Below, one piece after another: positions 1-5,009 of a stretch of 5,009 bases of DNA. The DNA is from Candidatus Woesearchaeota archaeon (GTDB lineage Archaea; Nanobdellota; Nanobdellia; Woesearchaeales; 21-14-0-10-32-9): assembly GCA_003562145.1 (NCBI GenBank), contig PWWA01000089.1, forward strand, positions 1-5,009, given 5' to 3'. The position numbers and the translations under genes are program-made. The notes below the pieces were generated by a model, which worked only from the letters and a program-made list of their open reading frames with translations, was not told the origin of the DNA and made no database searches. Within the stretch, counting starts at the first letter, position 1. Every line of letters starts with the position of its first letter.

Positions 1-393
1 CCGAACACGACTAGTACGGTGCAGAGCAAGAGCATAAGCAAGAACGGAGGAATAACTGCTTACAGAGGACTAGTTAAGATAAGGAAAGGCGCGAAGAATT
101 CTAAGTGCTCCGTTACATGTGATGCATTAATGTTTGACAACAAAAGCCAAAGCAATACTTATCCTACGATTGACGTTGAAGAGAAAGATGTTGACGTAGT
201 GCACGAAGCCACGGTCGGGAGGATTAGCGAAGACCAATTATTCTATTTGCAAAGCCGCGGGTTGAGCGAGGAACAGGCAATGCAAATGATAGTCTCCGGG
301 TTCATAGAGCCTTTGGTCAAGGAACTGCCTTTAGAGTATGCTGTGGAGATGAACCGATTAATAGAACTAGAAATGGAGGGCAGCCTGGGATGA
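1..393 (+). CDS. sufB: SufB, Fe-S cluster assembly scaffold subunit (C-terminal part, 5' end cut by window)
   Basis: The first 131 codons run open from base 1 to the TGA at 391-393, so this is the C-terminal part of a protein that is normally about 470-495 residues. SufB is the scaffold subunit of the cytosolic SufBCD complex. Visible family features are the YRGLVKI strand (partial residues 22-28), a TCDALM segment whose Cys (residue 40) aligns with the sulfur-accepting Cys405 of E. coli SufB, the VHEATVGRISEDQLFYL block (His68, Glu69, matching His433/Glu434), and the SRGLSEE...ELPLEYAVE tail. E. coli Glu432 appears to be replaced by Val67. A GTG at base 19 is an internal valine, not a start, because the reading continues upstream with family-like residues NTTST. 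The stop overlaps the sufD start (ATGA). Identification is firm, and SufB is preferred over SufD because of the Cys and the HEAT motif. Confidence 0.95.
   Translation, partial: PNTTSTVQSKSISKNGGITAYRGLVKIRKGAKNSKCSVTCDALMFDNKSQSNTYPTIDVEEKDVDVVHEATVGRISEDQLFYLQSRGLSEEQAMQMIVSGFIEPLVKELPLEYAVEMNRLIELEMEGSLG
375..379 (+). promoter_or_regulatory. Shine-Dalgarno for sufD
   Basis: GGAGG lies inside the 3' end of sufB, ten bases before the sufD ATG at 390. It supports that start, which overlaps the sufB stop as ATGA, and suggests translational coupling of the two scaffold subunits. Confidence 0.6.
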
Positions 394-1592
394 AAGAAAC
401 ATTAACAACAGATGTTAAGAATGCTGAAATAAAAGATGATGTAAAGGAAAAGCTAATTGGCAAAGGATTCAAGAATAAAAGGATTGAATGTTTCAGGAAA
501 TACCTTGAACTAGAAGCGCGAGAGCTCAAGCACGGGTTAGGCGTGGATACAGACTTAAAACACCTCGGGCTCAGAGAGGAAAAATTCTTGGAAGAAGGAA
601 GAACAATTGTTGAAAGCAAGAACAAGCAAATTAAGATTTATGCGTGGAACGAGTTCCTTGAAACAACGGAATTAGGCAAAGAAGAAAAGGAAGAGATAAA
701 AGGAAAAATTGACTTAAGCGTGAGCAATGAGAAAATAAGTTATTTACATGGAGCTATGAGCAACATAATGATATGCATAGTACCTGAAAGCACAGTTCTT
801 AAGAAACCTGTTAATATCAAGAACAAAGTTGAAAACAATTCTTACACTCACTTAGCATTATTCATAGGAAAAAACACTAACGCTGAAATAGTATTGGAAG
901 TAAGAAGCGAAGAGGAAAGCTTTTTCACCCACCAAACAGATATAATCGTAAACGAGAACTCTAACGTTTCATTTATACAAATTAAGACTCCTGTGAAGAA
1001 CTCAATTTGCTATTCGAAAATCAAACCTGTTATCCTGGAAAATTCTGAGTTCAGGTTATTGGTATGCGACACTAACCATAAATTGTTGTTGCAGGAAGTA
1101 TTCGCGAGGCTAAAAGGCAATAATAGCAGTGCGAGGCTGAGCAATATTTACCTTGCACGAAAAGGAGAAGAAATAAGCTCTTACAGCGTAGCCCAGCACG
1201 AAGGCAAGAACACTTTCTCGCTAATGCAAAGCAAAGGCTCACTGGCCTCTTCAAAGGCTGTTAACAGGGGCCTGGTAAGGATTCAGCAAAACGCCTCTGA
1301 GTCCAATGGGTACCAGAAGCTTGAAAGCCTAATGCTTGACGGGGACGCACGCGCAATCTCAATTCCTGACTTAGAGATTCATAATGACAAGGTTAAATGC
1401 ACGCACAGCGCAACAACCACGAGGATTGATGAAGAAAAAGTTTTTTATATGCTAAGCCGCGGAATTTCGAGGAAAAAAGCTGAGGAGAAATTAATTGAAG
1501 GCTTTTATTATCCTGCTTTAAACGAGATAAAAGACGGGGAAGTGAGGGCTTTGTTGCTTAACAATTTAATGAAAAGGCTTAGAGAGGAATAA
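390..1592 (+). CDS. sufD: SufD-like Fe-S cluster assembly protein (SufBCD complex)
   Basis: This 400-residue protein is the SufB paralogue that pairs with SufB and binds SufC; E. coli SufD is 423 residues. The N-terminal third (about 1-120) is charged and poorly conserved. The middle, from about residue 125, is the beta-helix region with the usual HQTDIIV and GKNTNAEIV type segments. The C-terminal domain ends with NRGLVRI, PDLEIHNDKVKCTHSATTT and EEKVFYMLSRGIS. Cys337 and His339 form the CxH pair equivalent to Cys358/His360 of E. coli SufD, where the His helps build the nascent cluster at the SufB-SufD interface. The position matching the SufB acceptor Cys is Glu in the KLESLML segment. Both points mark it as SufD rather than a second SufB. 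The ATG overlaps the sufB stop and has a GGAGG upstream. sufS follows after 2 bases. Confidence 0.9.
   Translation: MKETLTTDVKNAEIKDDVKEKLIGKGFKNKRIECFRKYLELEARELKHGLGVDTDLKHLGLREEKFLEEGRTIVESKNKQIKIYAWNEFLETTELGKEEKEEIKGKIDLSVSNEKISYLHGAMSNIMICIVPESTVLKKPVNIKNKVENNSYTHLALFIGKNTNAEIVLEVRSEEESFFTHQTDIIVNENSNVSFIQIKTPVKNSICYSKIKPVILENSEFRLLVCDTNHKLLLQEVFARLKGNNSSARLSNIYLARKGEEISSYSVAQHEGKNTFSLMQSKGSLASSKAVNRGLVRIQQNASESNGYQKLESLMLDGDARAISIPDLEIHNDKVKCTHSATTTRIDEEKVFYMLSRGISRKKAEEKLIEGFYYPALNEIKDGEVRALLLNNLMKRLREE
1583..1587 (+). promoter_or_regulatory. Shine-Dalgarno for sufS
   Basis: AGAGG within the last codons of sufD is followed by seven bases and then the ATG at 1595. Good spacing supports this start, which also matches the usual N-terminus of class V desulfurases. 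Confidence 0.6.
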
Positions 1593-1594
1593 CC

Positions 1595-2794
1595 ATGAAA
1601 GATTTCAAGAAAGACTTTCCGCTGCTGGAAAACAATCCTGGATTGCATTACTTGGACAATGCTGCGACAACGCAAAAGCCGGGAATAGTCATAGAAGCAA
1701 TCAAGCGTTTTTACGAGGAGAAAAACGCGAATACCCATAGGAGCATTTACTCACTATCAGAGCAAGCAACTAATATGCTTGAAGACGCAAGAGAAAAAAT
1801 AGCTTTACTCATAAACACAAATCCTGAAGAAATCATATTTACCAAGAACGCCACTGAAGGGCTGAACAACTTAGCAAATTCGCTAAGCGCAGAAGTCAAA
1901 GAGAACAACAACATAGTTGTGACAGAGCTAGAGCACCATAGCAACTTTGTGCCTTGGCAGCAACTAGCAAAAAAGAAAAAGTGCGAATTCAGGGTTGCAA
2001 AATATGAAGACGTGCTAAAGGACAGCGCTGAAGCAATAAAAAAATTGGTGGACAGCAATACAAGTATTGTCTCTTTTACGCATATGTCAAATGTAACAGG
2101 AAAAATATTGAATGTAAAAAAAATTGTTGGGATGGTAAGAAAGAAAAATAAGAATACAATAATAGTAGTTGACTCTTGCCAAGCAGCAGCGCATTTAAAG
2201 ATAAACGCGGAAGAATTGGGCGCGGATTTCATTTGCATGTCTGCCCACAAGTTTTATGGGCCTATGGGGATAGGGGTTTTGTATGGCCGAAAAGAATTAT
2301 TAAAAAATATTAACCCTTTCCTTTACGGGGGGAACATGATAAGCAAAGTAACTATTGAAAAAAGCGAGTGGGCAGAGCCACCCGGAAAGTTTGAAGCAGG
2401 CACCATAGACGTCGCGGGAATAATAGGCGCAGCCAAGGCACTAGAATACTTTCATGGGAACTACGAGGAAATAAAAAAAGATGAAGAGGCGCTAAAGGAA
2501 AAATTGCTTGGAAAATTAAGGGAAATTAAAGGAGTAAAAGTTATCGGTCATGAAGACAAGGGATACGGGCCCATAGTAAGCTTTACTGTTAACAGAATTC
2601 ACCCACATGACTTGGCAACGATTGCCGACAGGAATAATGTGTGCATACGGGCGGGGCATCACTGCGCGCAGCCATTCATGGCTGCCCTGGGGGTTAGCGC
2701 TACTAGCAGGGCGAGCCTTGCGTGCTATAACAAAGAGGAAGATGTTGACAAGCTAATAGAAAGCATTAATCAGGCAAAAAAAATGTTGGGGTAA
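1595..2794 (+). CDS. sufS: SufS, PLP-dependent group II cysteine desulfurase
   Basis: At 399 residues this is the normal length for SufS. The enzyme converts cysteine to alanine and holds the sulfur as a persulfide for cluster assembly. Landmarks in order: YLDNAATTQKP at the N-terminus; HRSIYSLSEQAT; ELEHHSNFVPWQ (His114/His115, cofactor stacking); SNVTG; VVDSCQAAAH (Asp193 and Gln196 contacting PLP); SAHKFYGP with the Schiff-base Lys219; FEAGTIDVAG; HPHD (His336, His338); RAGHHCAQP with catalytic Cys357; and SRAS with Arg372 for the substrate carboxylate. RxGHHCAQP is the group II (SufS) signature, not IscS/NifS. His338 lies 19 residues before Cys357, as does the zinc-exchanging His342 of B. 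subtilis SufS, which points to a SufU-type partner; such a gene lies one gene downstream. Extra cysteines are Cys195 and Cys350. SelD-dependent selenocysteine lyase activity cannot be excluded but the context favours Suf. Confidence 0.96.
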   Translation: MKDFKKDFPLLENNPGLHYLDNAATTQKPGIVIEAIKRFYEEKNANTHRSIYSLSEQATNMLEDAREKIALLINTNPEEIIFTKNATEGLNNLANSLSAEVKENNNIVVTELEHHSNFVPWQQLAKKKKCEFRVAKYEDVLKDSAEAIKKLVDSNTSIVSFTHMSNVTGKILNVKKIVGMVRKKNKNTIIVVDSCQAAAHLKINAEELGADFICMSAHKFYGPMGIGVLYGRKELLKNINPFLYGGNMISKVTIEKSEWAEPPGKFEAGTIDVAGIIGAAKALEYFHGNYEEIKKDEEALKEKLLGKLREIKGVKVIGHEDKGYGPIVSFTVNRIHPHDLATIADRNNVCIRAGHHCAQPFMAALGVSATSRASLACYNKEEDVDKLIESINQAKKMLG

Positions 2795-2803
2795 AAAAAA
2801 AAA
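2793..2803 (+). repeat. Homopolymer run of 11 A across the sufS stop and the next start
   Basis: Eleven consecutive A residues begin in the sufS TAA and end with the A of the next ATG, filling the 8-base gap between the genes. No clear Shine-Dalgarno lies close before this ATG; the only G-rich stretch is GGGG at 2788-2791, 11 bases away. The tract could keep the start unstructured, or be prone to slippage in replication, transcription or sequencing. Because it lies outside both reading frames, length changes would not break either protein. Confidence 0.8.
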
Positions 2804-3132
2804 TGGATTTCGATGAATACCAAGAAGAAGCATTGAAGACAGCAGTGTACCCTGGAATAGGGAGTAATTTTGTTTACCCTACCCTGGGATTAGTGGGTGA
2901 ATCAGGGGAAGTAGCTGAAAAGGTCAAAAAAATAATACGTGATAAGAAAGGCGTCATGGGCGAAGAAGACCGGCTAGCGCTGAAAAAAGAGCTCGGAGAC
3001 ATATTATGGTATATAGCCACGCTGTCAAAGGAACTCGGCTTGTCAATGGGCGAAGTTGCTGTTATGAATGTTGAAAAGCTCAGGAGCAGGCACGAACGGA
3101 ACATGCTTCACGGAAAAGGCGATGAAAGATAA
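2803..3132 (+). CDS. MazG-like nucleotide pyrophosphohydrolase (all-alpha NTP-PPase)
   Basis: This 109-residue protein is the size of a single-domain MazG-like enzyme. The family hydrolyses (d)NTPs to monophosphates and pyrophosphate using Mg2+ and is often assigned to clearing damaged nucleotides. The metal-binding signature is complete: GLVGESGEVAEKVKK supplies Glu33 and Glu36 (ExxE), and KKELGDILWYIATL supplies Glu63 and Asp66 (ExxD), with a 26-residue connector. The start of the protein (DFDEYQEEALKTAVYP) is also typical. It lies between sufS and the SufU-like gene, 8 bases after the former and overlapping the latter by one base (TAATG), so it is clearly inside the suf unit. Its exact substrate, such as dCTP, dUTP or an oxidised nucleotide, cannot be read from sequence. 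The fold is secure and the biological role is inferred. Confidence 0.9.
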   Translation: MDFDEYQEEALKTAVYPGIGSNFVYPTLGLVGESGEVAEKVKKIIRDKKGVMGEEDRLALKKELGDILWYIATLSKELGLSMGEVAVMNVEKLRSRHERNMLHGKGDER

Positions 3133-3512
3133 TGGAGGATTTGTACAAAGAAAATTTATTGGACCATTACAAGAATCCGAGGAACCATGGCAGGATTATT
3201 AAAGCAGATATCCACATGGAGGATTCCAACCCTTTGTGCGGGGATGAAATAGAGATATTCCTGCGCGTCAAAGACGGGAAAATCGAAAAGGCTTCGTTTG
3301 AGGGAAAGGGATGCGTGATAAGCCAAGCCACGGCCTCAATGCTAACCGAAGAGCTGAAAGGCAAGGCGTTAAAGGAAGTCCAAAGAATGGAAAGAGAAGA
3401 CATCCTGGACATGATAGGGGTGAACTTAACGCATACCAGGATTAAATGCGCGATGCTGCCATTAATGGCTGCCAAGAAAGCCATAATTGAGTATGAGTCA
3501 AAAAAAGAATGA
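3132..3512 (+). CDS. sufU: SufU/IscU-like Fe-S scaffold or sulfur-transfer protein
   Basis: This 126-residue protein belongs to the IscU/SufU/NifU-N fold. The start LYKENLLDHYKNPRNHG is the classic family N-terminus. The metal/cluster ligands are Cys36 and Asp38 in NPLCGDEI, Cys61 in GKGCVISQATASML, and Cys106 in TRIKCAMLP. The GxGCxIS and RIKCAxLP blocks resemble SufU, including an Arg three residues before the last Cys. The 44 residues between Cys61 and Cys106 are close to IscU spacing and lack the roughly 20-residue insertion of bacterial SufU; the His preceding the last IscU Cys is Lys105 here. It may receive persulfide sulfur from the neighbouring SufS as a zinc protein, or carry clusters as a scaffold; sequence alone does not decide. 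It overlaps the MazG-like stop by one base, and sufC follows. The symbol sufU is given by motif resemblance and context. Confidence 0.9.
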   Translation: MEDLYKENLLDHYKNPRNHGRIIKADIHMEDSNPLCGDEIEIFLRVKDGKIEKASFEGKGCVISQATASMLTEELKGKALKEVQRMEREDILDMIGVNLTHTRIKCAMLPLMAAKKAIIEYESKKE

Positions 3513-3517
3513 TATAC

Positions 3518-3522
3518 GGTGA
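3518..3522 (+). promoter_or_regulatory. Shine-Dalgarno deciding the sufC start
   Basis: GGTGA, complementary to the archaeal 16S 3' end, sits four bases before the ATG at 3527. The alternative in-frame ATG at 3509 has no such site before it. This favours the downstream start for sufC. Confidence 0.55.
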
Positions 3523-3526
3523 AAAA

Positions 3527-4276
3527 ATGAAAAAAGAAATATTGTGCTTGAAAGGCTTCAGCGTGAAAGCAGAAGGAAAGGAAATAGTAAAAAAAGCAAG
3601 CTTTTCGCTGAAAGAAGGGGAAGTCGCCGTGATCATGGGGCCGAATGGGAGCGGGAAAAGCACTTTAGCATATGCTTTAATGGGACACCCAGAGTATGAA
3701 TCAGAGGGAACAGCGCTGTACGAAGGCAACGAATTGACTGGAATGGAGCCGGATGAGAGAAGCAGGAAAGGAATCTTCCTCTCATTCCAGAACCCATTGG
3801 AAGTGCCGGGCGTAACTGTTTCAAGCTTTTTGCGGACCGCCCTAAATTCCAGGAGGCCTAAAGAGAACCCGATAAAAATACATGACTTTATCAAATTGCT
3901 TAATGAAAAAATGAAGTTGTTGCACATTCGCAAGGACTTCGCGGGTCGTTACTTGAACGAGGGCTTTAGCGGGGGGGAAAAGAAGAAAATGGAGATATTG
4001 CAGCTCGCTGTTTTGAACCCGAAGCTCGCCATCCTGGATGAAACTGATTCGGGATTGGACATAGACTCGCTGAAGAACGTTTGTGAAAGCATAAATAAGC
4101 TGAAAGAAGAAAACCCTGGCCTGACGGTTTTGGCAATTACGCATTACCAGCGCATGCTAAACCATTTGAAGCCTGACAAAGTAATGATAATGCTGGACGG
4201 CGAGATAGTAAGGGAAGACGGGCCTGAGCTAGCGGAAGAACTGGAAAAAAGCGGTTATGAGGCGTACAGGAAATGA
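3527..4276 (+). CDS. sufC: SufC, ABC-type ATPase of the SufBCD complex
   Basis: With the ATG at 3527 the protein has 249 residues, typical for SufC; an in-frame ATG at 3509, overlapping the previous stop, would add six residues but lacks a ribosome-binding site. SufC is a cytosolic ABC ATPase that binds SufB and SufD and drives their rearrangement during cluster assembly. Motifs (249-residue numbering): Walker A GPNGSGKST (38-46, Lys44); Q-loop LSFQNPLEVPGV, with the N-P-x-x-x-P-G pattern typical of SufC; signature NEGFSGGEKKKMEILQLA (Ser148-Glu151); Walker B LAILDETDSGLD (Asp171, Glu172); and H-loop His206 in ITHYQRML. SGGEKKKxEILQ and DETDSGLD separate SufC from transport ATPases, and no membrane partner is encoded nearby. 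The last bases overlap the next gene (ATGA). It is the distal suf gene here, whereas sufC is often placed before sufB. Confidence 0.95.
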   Translation: MKKEILCLKGFSVKAEGKEIVKKASFSLKEGEVAVIMGPNGSGKSTLAYALMGHPEYESEGTALYEGNELTGMEPDERSRKGIFLSFQNPLEVPGVTVSSFLRTALNSRRPKENPIKIHDFIKLLNEKMKLLHIRKDFAGRYLNEGFSGGEKKKMEILQLAVLNPKLAILDETDSGLDIDSLKNVCESINKLKEENPGLTVLAITHYQRMLNHLKPDKVMIMLDGEIVREDGPELAEELEKSGYEAYRK

Positions 4277-5009
4277 CGTTTGACTTTAGCAAGATAAAAG
4301 TGAAGAAGCCTGATAGGCTGCGCTTTGGCACAGCAGGTATACCTATCAGCACCCCGAGCAACGGCAAGACATTAGAAGGCGTACGCCAAGTCCGAAGGCT
4401 TGGATTGGAAGCCATGGAACTAGAATTCGTGCACAGCGTTAACCTAACACCTGAGACCGCGATACAAGTTAACAAAGCCAGAATAGAAGAAGATGTTTTA
4501 ATGACCACGCACGGCTCGTACTATATTAATTTGAACGCTAAAGAAGCAATGAAGAGAGGTGCAAGCCGGTCAAGGATTTTGCAAGCCGCGAATATAGGAA
4601 GGCAAGCAGGGTCATGGAGTTTAACGTTTCACGCGGGCTTCTACCAAGGCATGGACAAAGAGCACACTTACAACAATATTAAGGAGCAACTAAGAAAAAT
4701 ACTGGGTGAGCTAAAGGAGAACGGCAATAGCATATGGATTAGGCCTGAGACAACGGGGAAGCCAACGCAGTTCGGGGAATTAAAAGAAATCATGCGCCTA
4801 AGCCAGGAATTAGAAGGAGTAATGCCCTGCGTTGATTTCGCGCATTTGCATGCAAGGACAAACGGAAAGAATAATACAGCACAAGAATTCCATTCAATAC
4901 TATCCGAAATAGAAAAAGGCCTTGGCCGCGAAGGATTGGATAACATGCACATCCACATGTCCGGGATAGCGTACGGGGAGAAAGGCGAGAAAAACCATTT
5001 ATTCCTGGA
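4273..5009 (+). CDS. Endonuclease IV-like AP endonuclease / xylose isomerase-like TIM barrel (3' end cut by window)
   Basis: An open frame starts at the ATG overlapping the sufC stop (ATGA; GAGG ten bases upstream) and runs off the window after 245 codons. Family members are about 280 residues, so only a short C-terminal piece is missing. The fold is the endonuclease IV TIM barrel, whose classic members cut 5' of abasic sites using three metal ions. Likely ligands by alignment to E. coli Nfo: His80 in THGSYYINLN (His69), His120 in LTFHAGFY (His109), Glu159 in RPETTG (Glu145), Asp188 and His191 in CVDFAHLHA (Asp179, His182), His228 in MHIHMSG (His216), and His242 in EKNHL (His231). The Asp229 position of Nfo seems to be Lys240, and the Glu261 equivalent lies beyond the window. 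The GIAYGEKGEKNHL stretch resembles archaeal endonuclease IV-related proteins. AP-endonuclease activity is probable but not proven; another sugar-phosphate role in this superfamily is possible. Confidence 0.85.
   Translation, partial: MTFDFSKIKVKKPDRLRFGTAGIPISTPSNGKTLEGVRQVRRLGLEAMELEFVHSVNLTPETAIQVNKARIEEDVLMTTHGSYYINLNAKEAMKRGASRSRILQAANIGRQAGSWSLTFHAGFYQGMDKEHTYNNIKEQLRKILGELKENGNSIWIRPETTGKPTQFGELKEIMRLSQELEGVMPCVDFAHLHARTNGKNNTAQEFHSILSEIEKGLGREGLDNMHIHMSGIAYGEKGEKNHLFL

Noticed and set aside
19..393. A GTG-started 124-residue gene
   Set aside because: The same frame is open to base 1 and encodes SufB-like residues before the GTG, so it is the tail of sufB rather than a separate gene.
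1747..2250. Long minus-strand open frame (167 codons) opposite sufS
   Set aside because: It lies fully antisense to a convincing SufS, has a Phe/Ser-rich composition expected from reversed Lys/Glu codons, and shows no recognisable motif.
2793..2803. A-run as a transcription terminator
   Set aside because: Archaeal terminators are T-rich on the coding strand; this is an A tract, without a preceding hairpin, between co-directional genes.
3442..3933. Minus-strand open frame (163 codons) opposite the sufU/sufC junction
   Set aside because: It spans two well-supported genes in antisense and resembles no family; it is a shadow of their codon composition.
3971..3977. Run of seven G in sufC as a frameshift site
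   Set aside because: The frame reads straight through it into the SufC signature FSGGE and on to a normal C-terminus, so no frameshift is present or needed.
4137..4958. Minus-strand open frames opposite the end of sufC and the endonuclease IV-like gene
   Set aside because: The plus-strand frame from 4273 is open to the window end and carries the ordered metal-ligand motifs, so the antisense frames are not genes.

Overview
The window is most likely archaeal chromosomal DNA. It is moderately A+T-rich, arginine is coded largely by AGG/AGA, ATA is common for isoleucine, and one start is preceded by GGTGA, which pairs with the archaeal 16S rRNA 3' end. The last gene belongs to an endonuclease IV-like branch that looks archaeal. 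Compact proteins, overlapping genes and a minimal SUF set would fit a small-genome lineage such as a DPANN archaeon, but that placement is inference.

All genes are on the + strand and fill the window with almost no intergenic space. In order they are: the C-terminal part of sufB (cut by the left edge), sufD, sufS, a small MazG-like nucleotide pyrophosphohydrolase, a SufU/IscU-like protein, sufC, and an endonuclease IV-like gene cut by the right edge. Junctions are ATGA or TAATG overlaps or gaps of 2 to 14 bases, so this reads as one polycistronic unit. Its promoter must lie left of the window and its terminator right of it. No RNA genes, mobile elements or CRISPR repeats are visible.

Functionally this is an iron-sulfur cluster assembly operon. 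SufS takes sulfur from cysteine as a persulfide. The SufU/IscU-like protein accepts it or serves as scaffold. SufB and SufD with the SufC ATPase form the SufBCD assembly platform. Key residues of each component are present: the SufB acceptor Cys, SufD CxH, SufS Lys and Cys, SufU C-D-C-C, and the SufC Walker, signature and His motifs.

Two non-SUF genes sit in the same unit: a MazG-type enzyme between sufS and sufU, and an AP-endonuclease-like TIM barrel directly after sufC. The best lead is that cluster assembly is co-expressed with nucleotide-pool cleaning and base-excision repair, which would make sense as an oxidative or iron stress response. A second lead is the SufU-like protein, which combines IscU-like cysteine spacing with SufU-like motifs next to a SufS carrying the HPHD motif of SufU-dependent desulfurases.
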